64,000 bases of DNA from Mangifera indica (Eukaryota > Streptophyta > Magnoliopsida > Sapindales > Anacardiaceae), in assembly GCF_011075055.1 (NCBI RefSeq), contig NC_058141.1, positions 1 to 64,000 of the forward strand, read 5' to 3'. Shown piece by piece: positions 39,599 through 50,693 of the stretch. Position 1 is the first letter of the stretch; each line of letters begins with the position of its first letter. The notes below the pieces were generated by a model that made no database searches, was not told where the DNA came from, and saw only the letters and a program-made list of their open reading frames with translations. The translations under genes were made by a program, and so were the position numbers.

Positions 39599-42052
39599 TC
39601 AGATTTCAAAATATTTGTATCCAAACTGAGGGTCTGTCATGCCCTCTTCCCAGTCACCCATGCGGCGCCCACCAAAAACTATCTGCTGAATGCCTAAATA
39701 TCTGCCAAAGGATCCAAGTGGAAAAATGGTTAAGCTTGAGATTCAACAAATAGGTTTAATCAAGATGGTACATCTACCCGCTGCAAACAGCTATTCTTAT
39801 AACTTACTCTGAACTCAACACTGTGAAGCAGTTGAGGAGGACATCAATGGCAAAAAAATCAGCCGTCCCCAGGTCTACCCTGTTAGATTATGAAATATAA
39901 TTCAGATTGAAACAAATGCGTCATGAGATAAAATGACATAGAGCAGCTGAGTCATACCATACACGGCCCCAGTTATCCTGAAACTCAACATCACTGATAT
40001 CATGAAATGATGATGGCATCACTTTAAAACCTTTATCTGCATCATAGAGGGGATCATACTCCATTGATGAATTTGCCAACTGTCATTAACACTGAATTAG
40101 CAAGCATCATTTTCAAATTTTGCACGATAATAACTAAAACTAGAACAAATCAGTTAATAATCACAAATAACTTCCATCTCTAGTTGATTCATTTATTTGT
40201 CAGAATACCAAAAATGCCTCTTTTTTAAACAATGAATATGTTTTTAATATCCACTTGCCGATAAAAAACACCATTCCATGCAAGGAAAAATTAGGACTAA
40301 AACTTATTAAATATGCGAGCCCCCACCCATAAATCCCTCAATCTTGTCCATAAATATCACAAATTAACACATTTTGTCATCCCTAATGATATCCTAAGCA
40401 CACAGATGATTGTCTAAACAAACAACACAAACTAATACATCTTGGCATTCTTAATAATTTCCCAAGTAGATGGCCGTACAGGATTTGAACCCTTTCACCT
40501 CTTAGTTGAAACCAAAGGCTCTTACATTCAGCCATGGGGTACAAACCCCATGCTAATTCAATGAGCAAACAACATTTTAATGTTATTGAGAAAAGTATGA
40601 AAAAACCTGCAGATTAGAAGAATTAAAGGCTCCCAGTCGCCCCATGACATACCATGATTGAATAACCTGTAGTTATAACCGCCATAAGTTGTTAATGACC
40701 CATAAACATATATAAAATGGAAAAAATAAATAAATAATAGATTACAAACAGAAGGACATAAAAATTAAACTTGTTTGTGATAGTAGAACAAATATTCAAT
40801 GCCAACAAAGGGAACTAGGTGGAGAATGCTTGCAGAAACACTTACACTACCAATAAGATCTACGTCTCGATCAGATGGTGATCCATATAACTCAAACCAT
40901 ATGTATGAATCAAGAGGATTAAAGCTGTAAAGTCACAAGAAAAAAGAACTATAATAGTAAAGTTTCCATGTTTATTAATGACTCTACAACGCAGCTTCCA
41001 AAACAGTAACCAAACTAACCCCACAGCATCAATCATACACCCTCATGTTACTCTAAGCAATTCCAGTGCTAATACAGCTCTCAGCCATTTCAAAAAAAGC
41101 CATTCAGTTTCAGAAATGAATTTTGTGGCAAAAGCAACTTCTAAAGGCCAAGCAAATCATCTTGAATCACTAATAGGGTATGACTTCAATCAGTTTTTTT
41201 TTTAAAAAAAAAAAAAGTGCTAGAGCATTCACAAACTAATCCTCAAAGAGTTATCATCAACATGAATATAACATATCATCATTTCTTTGGATAATAAATT
41301 ATAATCTCATGAGCAATCACATAATTTTGAAGATAAAAAATATGTAAGACATTTTTAAGTCTGAAATTGAAGAAAAGTAAGAGTAGATTACTCTCTAAAG
41401 CTGACTTTGAATGCAAGAACAGAGCCAGTTTTCGATTTTTGGAAATTTCTACCCGTCTTTCTAACTCTTTCTTCAACCTGCAACATTTTGCCCAAAACAT
41501 TAAAACTCATCTGGGCATAAGCTTCATACATAAAAGCTGACATACACTAAATCAAAGACAAAAGTGTTAGAAGAAAGTTAGAGGGTTAAGTTAAATAATT
41601 GCCCGTTTTCTCATAAGTTCAGGGTTGCCAATGCTATCTCCAAGAACTGCTCGGAGCTCCTCATCATCTTTGCAGGCATTTTCAAGGACTCTGCAACAGA
41701 AGCAACATATTTATTTTTTATAAATACAGATAAAAACGCTCACTCGTTGAGGCATTAATTCAAACACTTACTTTGCCCAAACAGGATATGTGTGAAGTTT
41801 CTCGTATTCTCTTTTCCTCTTCTCTTCTCGAACCTTGAGAAGTCTCCTTCCCCTTGCCGTGGTTCCTGACCCTTTACTAAGAACTTCATTAGTTACAGTT
41901 TTGTCATCATTAGCAGCACGAATGGGTGTCTTTATGGGTGAGACTGTAAGTGAATTACAAGACAAGAAGAGCTTATCTTGAACGAAAGCAAAATTTGATG
42001 ATTGACTCAGAACATGAATATGTATTTTGCAACTCAAACCCAACATTCTCAT
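39599..42052 (-). CDS. DUF3531 family protein, probably plastid-targeted
   Basis: Eight exons on the minus strand (42052-41772, 41690-41603, 41477-41392, 40924-40846, 40666-40607, 40079-39958, 39879-39808, 39701-39599) join to 891 nt, 296 aa. The first 60 or so residues are Ser/Lys-rich and low in acid, as in chloroplast transit peptides. The conserved core includes KLHTYPVWAKVLENACKDDE, a DFNPLDSYIWFELYGSPSDR block, VIQSWYVMGRLGAFNSSNLQ, then DVEFQDNWGRVWVDLGTADF and the C-terminal GGRRMGDWEEGMTDPQFGYK. DUF3531 occurs in plants and cyanobacteria with no established function. The donor after exon 2 reads CGG|GCAATT, so that intron is GC-AG; all others are GT-AG. The frame is intact. A second in-frame Met lies two codons in. 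Confidence 0.93.
40465..40545 (-). mobile_element. tRNA-derived SINE-like remnant in a DUF3531 intron
   Basis: On the minus strand, TGGCTGAATGTAAGAG (40534-40519) resembles a pol III A box and GGTTCAAATCC (40491-40481) is a perfect B box, with tRNA-like spacing. Between them the sequence is tRNA-like but does not fold to a clear complete tRNA by eye. It lies in the intron between exons 5 and 6. A degenerate tRNA gene is the alternative. Confidence 0.5.
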
Positions 42053-42900
42053 TGACGAAATTTTTCGATGGAGTTTACTCTTTTCATATCCCTATTCACC
42101 TTCAGTTTCTTCTATGTTCCTGTTTCACACATATCCATATGTACGACTTTGGTTTATTTACACAGGTTTTACTGTTTTAATTTCAGTTAACTTCATAAAT
42201 GATAATGATAAATATAGAGATATTAATTAAAATAAGAAAAAAAAAAAAACAATAATTTTCGACCTTTTTAGGTCAAAACAGTAAAGAGTTATTTTTTAAA
42301 GCAAATTAAATATTGTTTGCCAAATTTGCCCCTAGTGTTAAAAATCTAAAACGAAAGCAAGAAAAGAAAAGTTTTCTCTTCAAAGCAAACGCAATCACCG
42401 GCCGAAGACAACAAATCAGAAACTCACAACCAACGACTCCATTATTATAGTTTGAACACCTGACAATCACTCTACCATTCGTATAATACTTGTGATTTAA
42501 TTTGATTTAGCCTTAATATGTTATCGTTGACGAAGAAGAAAGTCGTACGTAAAACGCATAAATTCGTTGAAACACAAATGCAGACACAAACGCAAACGAG
42601 TGCACAAATTGTGCTGTTACACGCAAAAATTACTATTTATAGAATGTTGTTTACATGCAATTTTCAATTTTTATTAATTAATTAACATTCCTCAGTTTGT
42701 TTTTGTAGTGAATTCCAGTTAATGAATAGGTAGAGAGGCGGTACATGATATTCATAGCTTGGTAATGCTATAATAGCCCACTGAGTTGAAAAAAGCACTC
42801 TGCAGTGCTCAAAATTGGTACATTTTGTTTGTTTTTTAAAATAATTATCTATCAAGCCTTTCAGGAGTGCATCAATCCATCAACTCTTTTTATTGTCTTC
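42053..42900. other. Upstream region of the DUF3531 gene
   Basis: Contains the minus-strand DUF3531 promoter and leader, an A-rich run near 42236-42252 and AT-rich DNA. No gene was recognised. Confidence 0.35.
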
Positions 42901-42953
42901 TGTATTTCGAACCAATTTGGAAAATTTTCAGCCTGTAGAAAGTTGTACATCAG

Positions 42954-43229
42954 CATCTTCAGAAGATGTTTATAGTTCAAAGTGCCTTGAGCAGTAAGAG
43001 TTTAGAAAATTCTGCTGCTACGAAACATGAAGCAGAGCATCGAAGTCCAGTATCTGTTCTTGAGAAATTTGTTGAAGATATCAGTAGCCCTCCGAGCATC
43101 ATATCTCAACTAGGTAGGTTTTCAGGTCAGAACTCTGTAATTAGTACTTTTCTTCATTCAAGTATACATCTGAGTTTGCCCAATTAAACAGGTGCTGAGC
43201 GAGCAGTTGAGCCAAGACATATTAGTTAC
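42954..43229 (+). pseudogene. Fragment resembling DUF3741/DUF4378 (TRM-like) proteins, split by the copia insertion
   Basis: The plus strand encodes a peptide with KHEAEHRSPVSVLEKFVEDI then SSPPSIISQL. It is followed after a GT-AG-bounded gap by GAERAVEPRHISY, which runs into the 5' LTR at 43230. The order SPVSVLE, acidic stretch, ISPPS-like stretch and PRHI resembles the central part of plant DUF4378/TRM-type proteins involved in cortical microtubule organisation. Upstream coding is out of frame. Nothing recognisable continues past the 3' LTR, so this is a gene fragment and the element entered it. The family call is tentative. Confidence 0.45.
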
Positions 43230-43542
43230 CGTTGAAAACAGTGTTTAGGACTGCTAGAATGACATCCTAGCTGTCATCTTTCAAACTGTCTTTAATTGTT
43301 TCCTTTATTGTTGAATAATTCAAATATTGATCCAGTATTTTAGGAATTAAATCAACTTTCTATTTTAGTTATGGCTTGGCTTGATTTTAGGACCTTAATT
43401 TTAGTAATATGTTTCTTATTTTTGTATTTAAGTTTGCTGTAAGTTCTTTTTTTGAATCAAGGGGAATTAAAATTATTTTTTCCTTCCATTATTCTGTTGT
43501 CCTTCATTCTCTTCGTGTCATTCACCATTCCAAAAGTCAACA
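43230..43542 (+). repeat. 5' LTR of the copia element
   Basis: 313 bp, starting CGTTGAAAAC (the canonical first T changed to C) and ending GTCAACA. It contains the element promoter, although no TATA box was assigned. Confidence 0.95.
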
Positions 43543-43585
43543 ATTAGTATCAGAGCTCTCTTCTTGAGGGACCTGTAATTTGATC

Positions 43586-44640
43586 ATGGAAGGTGAAGTT
43601 AATCTAACAGCAATAGCTCATTCGTTTTTTGATGGAACAAACTATCAAATGTGGGCAGTAAGGATGGAAACATACCTAGAGGCCTTGGATCTTTGGGAAG
43701 CAGTGGAGGAAGACTATAAAGTCCCTGCACTTCCTGCAAATCCCACCATGACTCAAATAAAGGTACATAAAGAAAGAAAGACAAGGAAGTCAAAGGCGAA
43801 AGCCTGTCTATTTGCAGCAGTCTCCCTCACCATTTTCACACGGATCATGTCTCTAAAATCAGCCAAGGAGATATGAGATTATCTAAAAAATGAGTATGCT
43901 GGAGATGAGAGAATCAAAGGCATGCAGATTTTAAACTTGGTAAGGGAATTCGAATTGCAAAGAATGAAGGAGTCTGAGTCAGTAAAAGAATATACTGACA
44001 GACTTCTAAGAATTGCAAACAGAGTGAGACTTCTTGGATCCGAATTCACAGATTCAAGAATTGTTGAAAAAATTCTTGTCACTATTCCTGAAAGATATGA
44101 AGCAACTATCATTTCCCTGGAAAACACCAAAGATCTGTCAAAAATCTCTTTAGTAGAATTGCTAAATGCCTTGCAAGCATAGGAACAAAGAAGGATGATG
44201 AGGGAAGACACAATAATAGAAGGGGCTCTAGCAGCCAAACATCAAAATACCAGTAAGAGCAAGTGGAAAAACAAAAAGAACAAAGGTGAAAGCAGTGGGA
44301 ACAATGCAGGCTCAGCAAATGGTAAAGGCAAAAAGGATTCACAGAAGAAAAATTACCCACCTTGTCAACATTGTAATAAGAAAAGACATCCACCTTCCAA
44401 ATGTTGGAGGAGACCTGATGCTAAATGTTCCATGTGCAATCAAATGGGACATGAAACAATTATATGCAAAAACAAAAGGCAGCAACATGATGAGAAAGCA
44501 AAGGCAGCAGATCAACAAGAAAAGGATCATCTGTTTGTTGCCACCTGTTTCTCTAGCATAGAGTCTAGTGAAAGCTGGCTCATTGACAGTGGTTGTACCA
44601 ACCACATGACCTACAACAAGGAGCTGTTCACATAACTAAG
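43586..44640 (+). pseudogene. Copia gag and protease region
   Basis: The ATG at 43586 starts a gag-like frame (FFDGTNYQMWAVRMETYLEA). It is followed by the UBN2-like part (MKESESVKEYTDRLLRIANR), two zinc knuckles of the C-x2-C-x4-H-x4-C form (CQHCNKKRHPPSKC and CSMCNQMGHETIIC, 44364-44475), and the aspartic protease motif WLIDSGCTNHMT near 44576. Stops at 43874 (TGA), 44180 (TAG) and 44633 (TAA) interrupt one reading frame. The family gag forms the particle and binds RNA; the protease processes the polyprotein. Confidence 0.9.
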
Positions 44641-44799
44641 TAAAACTAGCTCATTAAAAGTTAGAATGGGAAATGGAAAGTACATATCAGTAAAGGGCAA
44701 AGGTACTGTTGCTATCTTAACTTGTGCTGGTACAAAGTTTATTTCAGATGTGTTATTTGTCCCTGAAATTGATCAGAACTTGTTAAGTGTTGGTTAACT

Positions 44800-46060
44800 A
44801 ATTAAAAAAGGCTACAAAGTGGTGTTTGAGGATAATAGTTGTTTGATAAAAGATGCAAAGGGTAAGGAGATTTTCAAAGTCAACATGAAGGGAAAAAGCT
44901 TTGCTCTCAATCCTTTGGAGGAGGAGCAGATTGCTTACCCAACAAAAGAATGGGGCACTATCACTATCAAGGGATACTGCAAATAAAGTCTAAGGAGATG
45001 GTGAATGGGCTACCAGAACTTAAAAATCATGTCTCACAATGCAAGGCTTGTCAAACAAGGAAGCAGACAAGAAAATCCTTCCTTAAAACTGCATGGAGAG
45101 TTACCAAGAAGTTGCAATTGATTCACACAGACATTGCTGGACCACAAAGGACACCTTCACTGAATGGTAGTCTTTATTATGCTATTTTTATTGATGATCT
45201 AACTCGTATGTGTTGGATCTACTTTCTAAAACATAAGTCTAAGGTGGCTCAAGTATTCTAGAATTTTAAAGCCAAAGTTGAAAATGAAAGTGGCTGTAAA
45301 ATTCAGACACTTAGATCTGATAATGGCAAGGAGTATACCTCAGGGGCTTTCAAACACTTCTGTGAAGAGGCGGGCATTTATCATCAGCTAACATCTCCTT
45401 ATACTCCACAACAAAATGGAGTAAGTGAGAGAAGGAACAGATACATCTTGGAGATGACTGGATGTATGTTGCATGAAAAGAATCTGCCTAAAAAATTTTG
45501 GGCAGAGGCAGCAAATACAACAGTGTTTTTGTAGAATAGGATTCCTTCAAGTGCTGTAGGGCTCAAGACACCATTTGAAGCTTGGTATGGCTATAAACCC
45601 TCTCTAAATTTTCTTAAAATCTTTGGTTGCCTTTGTTTCACTCATGTTCCTTAGATCAAAAGAGATAAGTTAGATGAAAGAGCTCTACTTGAAGTTTTCA
45701 TTGGGTACAACTCAACCTCCAAGGCTTGCAAAATCTACCAACCTCAAAATGGCAAGATTGTTGTAAGCAGAGATGTACACTTTATTGAAAAAGAGGAATG
45801 GATTTGGGATGATCAAAAACAAAATATGCAAAAAGAGCAACACTTCAAGTTGACTGATTTGAATATAACATACCAGTCTTTTGAAGATGGTGAGATTGAT
45901 CTAATTGATGACAGACTTGTTAGAGGGACAAAGCCACTTGCAGATGTTTATCAAAGATGTAATGTGGCAGTATGTGAACCTACCAGCTTTGAGGAAGCAA
46001 ATCAAAGTCAGAAATGGCAAGCTGCAATAAAGAAGGAGCTTATTATGATAGAAAAGAACA
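44800..46060 (+). pseudogene. Copia integrase region
   Basis: A frameshift near 44950 precedes the GAG-pre-integrase zinc site (MGHYHYQGIL, then CKACQTRKQ). The integrase core follows with IHTDIAGPQRTPS, LRSDNGKEYTS near 45315 and a YTPQQNGVSERRN stretch near 45410, which together supply the D, D and E of the catalytic triad. The C-terminal part includes FGCLCFTHVP. Stops near 45259, 45533 and 45652 break it. The family joins element cDNA to host DNA. Confidence 0.88.
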
Positions 46061-47503
46061 AGACATGAGAACTTGTTAACAGACCTCAAAACAGGAAAGT
46101 AATTGGGGTTAAATGGGTTTATAAAACTAAACTGAATATAGATGGCACTGTCAACAAGTATAAAGCCAGGTTGGTGGTAAAGGGCTTTGCATAAATCCTA
46201 GGTGTTGATTACTTTGACACCTTTGCGCCAGTGGCCAGATTGGATGTAATTAGACTTTTACTTGCAGTTGCAGCACAGATGAATTGGAGAGTATATCAGC
46301 TTGATGTAAAATCAGCTTTCCTGAATGGTTATTTACAAGAGGAGATTTATGTAGACCAACCAGATGGGTTTAAAAAAGAAGGTGAAGAGGACAAAGTTTA
46401 TCTATTGAAAAAGGCACTTTATGGCCTAAAGTAGGCTCCCAAAGCTTGGTATAACAGGATTAATTAGCATCTAATTGGTTTGGGGTTCTCTAAAAACCTT
46501 TCTGAGTCAACCTTGTATGTAAAAAAAGTTGGAACTGATATTCTTATTATATCTTTGTATGTAGATGATCTACTGGTGACAGGAAACAAGGTAAACTTAG
46601 TACAACAATTTAAGCAAAGAAATGATGGAATTTTTTGAAATGACAGACCTGAGACTGATGTCTTACTTCCTTGGAATGAAGATTAAGCAAAAAGAACATG
46701 AAGTTTTTATTTGTCAAAAGAAATATGCCAAAGAAATCTTGAAGAAATTCAAGCTTGAAGATTCTAAGGGCATGAGCACTCTAATGAACTCAAAGGAGAA
46801 ATTCTGCAAGGAAGACGGGGCAGAAAAGGTTGATGAAGCTCATTTTAGAAGTCTAGTTGGTTGCCTCATGTATCTTACAGCAACCAGACCAGACATTCTC
46901 AATTCAGTTAGTATTCTATCAAGGTTTATGCATTGTGCAAGTGAATTGCACTTAAAGGCAGCAAAAAGGGTGCTCAGATATGTCAAGCAAACTTGTGATT
47001 TTGGTGTCAAGTTTGTCAAGTGCAAGGAGTTCAAGTTGATGGGTTTTTCAGACAGCGATTGGGGTGGTTCTATTGATGACATGAAGAACACCTTAGGTCA
47101 TTTTTTCACTCTTAGATCAGGTGCATTCTGTTGGAGTTCAAAAAAGCAAGAGATTGTGGCTCAGTCCACTGTTGAGGTTGAGTTTATTGCTGCCACAGTT
47201 GCTGTTAATCAAGCTTTGTGGCTAAGAAAAATTCTAGTTGATCTCAATTTGGAACAGAGAAAAAGCACTAAAATCTTTGTTGACAATCAAGCTGCCATTG
47301 CCATCTCAAAGAATCCAGTGTTTCATGGGAAAACAAAGCACTTCAATATAAAGTTGTTCTTCCTACGAGAAGTGCAGAAGAATGGGGATGTTGTTCTGGT
47401 TCATTGCAAATCTGAAGACCAGATTGTAGACATGTTCACTAAGCCTTTATCAGCAAGTAAATTTGAGGATTTAAGGGCAAGACTTGGTGTTTGCAGCTCC
47501 TAA
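46061..47503 (+). pseudogene. Copia reverse transcriptase and RNase H region
   Basis: RT motifs appear in order: [59 protein letters not shown], then the catalytic SLYVDDLLVTG near 46555-46590, where the YVDD is intact. A one-base frameshift at about 46620 moves the remaining 293-codon frame (46622-47503). That frame holds YFLGMKI, the HLKAAKRVLRYVKQT block and the RNase H segment (MGFSDSDWGG, AQSTVEVEFIA, FVDNQAAIAISKNPVFHGKT). Stops near 46066, 46191, 46432 and 46465 disrupt the RT. The final frame is the best preserved in the element. Confidence 0.92.
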
Positions 47504-47514
47504 ACAAGGAGGAG

Positions 47515-47827
47515 TGTTGAAAACAGTGTTTAGGACTACTAGAATGGCATCCTAGTTGTCATCTTTCAAATTGTCTTTAATTGTTTCTTTTATTGTTGAA
47601 TAATTCAAATATTGATCCAGTTTTTTAGGAATTAAATAAACTTTCTATTTTTGTTATGGCTTGACTTGATTTTAGGACCTTAATTTTAGTAATATGTTTT
47701 TTATTTTTGTATTTAAGTTTGTTGTAAGTTTGTTTTTTGAATCAAGGGGAATTAAAATTATTTTTTCCTTCCATTATTATGTTGTCCTTCATTCTCTTTG
47801 TGTCATTCACCATTCCAAAAGTCAATA
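47515..47827 (+). repeat. 3' LTR of the copia element
   Basis: 313 bp, starting TGTTGAAAAC and ending GTCAATA, the terminal CA changed to TA. It is about 95 percent identical to the 5' LTR by eye. Confidence 0.95.
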
Positions 47828-47832
47828 GTTAC

Positions 47833-48294
47833 TCGTGGATTTGAAAAACCACTCAAGCGCAAAAAACGTGTGAGTGGTTTTTACTAAACAATTTATATAC
47901 TAAACAAATGCAAACAATTTATAAACAAAAAACGAAAAAAAAGGCAAAAAATTTATATAGATATAAGAAACATTGCTGACATGTGATGTCATTGGATGTG
48001 TTGAGAAGCAATGGTTGGAGATTAGAGTTTAATATTCCACAAATTTTAGTTTTGGTTTCTATCTTGCATACATGTTTAGATAGAGACCATATAACATTAC
48101 CAAAAGATTTTACCATTCCACAAAATTTGTGTAGCCAATAATAAATACCAAAACTGAAGAACATGATACCCTTAAAAATGGAAAACTCTACTACCAAATC
48201 GTCACTAACAATAAAATTAATGAAACTGTTATTAACTAAACTCAAAGGGCCTATTACATCTAGAGAAAATGAAAATTCTGAAGTCTATATATAT
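47833..48294. other. Spacer between copia element and alpha-galactosidase A
   Basis: AT-rich DNA that probably includes the 3' UTR of the minus-strand alpha-galactosidase gene. No other gene is supported. Confidence 0.4.
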
Positions 48295-50693
48295 TCAAAA
48301 TGACTGCTCCAAAACAGGCGTCAACAGAAACATCTTGCTTCCATAAGCACCAAGGCTTGCTGTCAGGTTCCCTGTCACTGGTTCTTCCAATGTCTTGTGC
48401 TGAGAATGAAAATAGCATACATTAGAACCCAGACGAATGACTTCAATATAACATAAATAAATTTGAATTAAACAGGTGAATACCTCCCATAGATCTCTAA
48501 CTTTAACTTTAGTTTTGGGGGGAATTCCAATATCTTCAAGATGTGCTGAGACATTAGTAGACCATGTACCTCGGTTGACTAGCAGTGCTACAAATCTGTA
48601 CCCTGAAAGAGGTCCTGCCCATATCTGTTCCAACCAAAAATATATATTATGCATAAAAAAACAATTGTTACAAGGCTTTCCCAGTGGGAAATTTTACCTC
48701 AACATCTTCCCTAATCTTCTTTGCCTGAACTCCAAGCGGATCTGTTAGGAATCAAAGCATGCTCTATAAATCTTATAGAATAAAAAGCTAATTGTTATGA
48801 GTAAATAAAAAGCTAATTACCTTGGTTAATGGCAATAACTTCTTTATTGCCAATGATATCTAATGTTTCTTGAGTCATATTTTTCAAATCACAGCCAAGG
48901 AGAAGGGGAGACTGCAACACCAATTAAATTACAGCTTGATGAATTAACTTAAGCAAGAATGAATCTAAATGAAACATTCTATACCTTAATTATGGCCCAT
49001 AGACTGAAGTGTACAATGTACTGGTCTTTTGTCATTCCTCCATTTCCAACTTCAAGCATATCAGGATCTGTTCATAACAAAAACAAAAGTAAATCTCTCA
49101 AAGAAGAGGTAAAAAATTTGCTGAAACTATTTCTACATGAGAGAAGTTTTAAAATTATAACCATTCCAACCACCAGGCCTTGCATAATCAGCATACATGT
49201 TGTTCATATCTGCTCTATTCATCATGCTGCAAAAGAATGAAAATTATCCTAATAATTGAACAGTATCTGAAACTAAAACAAAACCTCAAACTGATCTGAA
49301 TCCAAGTATTTACGTGTCAAAGTCATCAGTGATGTCACCAGTAGTTCTCCAGCTATTTCCCACCTGGAAACCCCATGTAGCTGGATGCATGTCACCCCTT
49401 TATATAGGAAGAAAAAGTTCAGCTAATAGAAAAGGGACTTGGGAGAAATAATCACAGAGATGAAGGAGATTCACCATTCACATAAGGAGTAGTAGATCGG
49501 GCGACCAGCCTTCATTAAAGCTCTGGTCATTATAGGATATCTACACAAGGTAAAGTAAAGATGTTAGACCCACATGCATGCACAAAATATATTGAGATAT
49601 ATTTATACACCTGTCAATTGGCTTTGTTCCATCGTTGAAACAGTTATCATACTTCAAATAATCAACACCCTACACAGAGAGTGAGCTATATTATTTTAAG
49701 TTTGTGGAATGAGACATAATGAAATTCCAATAAAAAATTATAAAAAGCTATACCCATGAGGCAAAGGTCTTAGCATCTTGTTCTTCATAACCAAGTGAAC
49801 CAGGCATGGTGTTGCTGCAAGTAAAAAACCTGAAAAATAGATGGAATGCCCCTGACTGCTTAGAATTTTTATTTTGGTCAAAAGGAATTTTCATCTTTCA
49901 ATAGTCATAATGTTACCCGGCACTGGAGTAAATCCCAAGTTTAAGTCCTCTGCTGTGAACATAGTCTGCAAGAGCTTTGATGCCAGATGGAAACGTAGTG
50001 CTTCTAGCCACTAAACTGCCCTGGAATCATAATTCTTTGTTCAGTTCAGCCATTTCCCTATTTCTGAAGAAAACTCAAAACACAGTGAATGTAGAAACAA
50101 AACATACATTTCCATCACGAACTTTTTCAGCCCAACAATCATCTGAGAAGTCAAAATATAACTTTAGTTAGCCACTTGTGTCAATGAAAGAGAAGAACAT
50201 AAATACAAACAAGTTACCTATGTTGACATAGGTATATCCGAGCTGGGCTAGACCAGAGGAAACCAGAGCATCAACTGAAAGAAAAGATACAAATATAAAT
50301 TAATTAAAAGGAGTCCTCTAAGAGGATTTCTGTTCTTGCAAAACTAATGATACCCCAGATCAAAACTCACCAGCATCTTTGATGATAGTTTCATTAACAT
50401 GGCAGTTGAAGTGATTCCAACTATTCCACCTATAAAGAACAACATATTATCAGATATTTGAGCTAATCAATCAGAAAAATAAAAAGTGCATGTGTGTGTA
50501 TATATATATGAGATAAGTACCCCATTGGAGGAGTAAGGCCGAGAGAATTTGCAAGCAGATTTCGCCTAAGGCGCTCACTGTAATAGTGAAACTTGGTGTT
50601 CGGGAGCTTTTTCATCATTTTTGCTCCCGATGAGGCAACTCCAATCAACATTAATGATATTAATAGTAAACAATATGCCAGCTTTTTCTCCAT
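48295..50693 (-). CDS. AGAL-like: Alpha-galactosidase (GH27), tandem copy A
   Basis: Fifteen minus-strand exons: 50693-50521, 50429-50371, 50274-50218, 50142-50108, 50020-49917, 49829-49754, 49669-49611, 49540-49475, 49397-49314, 49226-49162, 49067-48985, 48911-48821, 48741-48698, 48624-48484, 48399-48295. They join to 1242 nt, 413 aa. A signal peptide (about 1-24, hydrophobic [14 protein letters not shown]) and short pro-region precede [30 protein letters not shown] is the family signature. YLKYDNC holds the expected nucleophile Asp176, and [10 protein letters not shown] the acid/base Asp231. A beta-sandwich domain closes the protein. The enzyme removes terminal alpha-1,6 galactose from raffinose-type sugars, galactolipids or wall galactomannans, probably in wall or vacuole. 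It differs most from copies B and C: exon 13 is 6 nt shorter and the C-terminus differs (LTPVLEQSF). Confidence 0.96.

Larger units (their letters stand above)
43230..47827 (+). mobile_element. Ty1-copia LTR retrotransposon, full-length but defective
   Basis: Two 313-bp LTRs flank a gag-protease-integrase-RT-RNase H region, the Ty1-copia order. The target duplication GTTAC lies at 43225-43229 and 47828-47832. A primer binding site resembling the complement of initiator tRNA-Met (TAGTATCAGAGC) follows the 5' LTR at about 43545. A purine-rich tract (AAACAAGGAGGAG) precedes the 3' LTR. The two LTRs differ at about 17 of 313 positions by eye, so the insertion is not recent. About ten in-frame stops and at least two frameshifts disable it. 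Matching target duplications show it moved here as a unit. Confidence 0.96.

Noticed and set aside
40465..40545. Intact tRNA gene
   Set aside because: The A and B boxes are present, but the acceptor stem and anticodon arm do not pair convincingly by eye.
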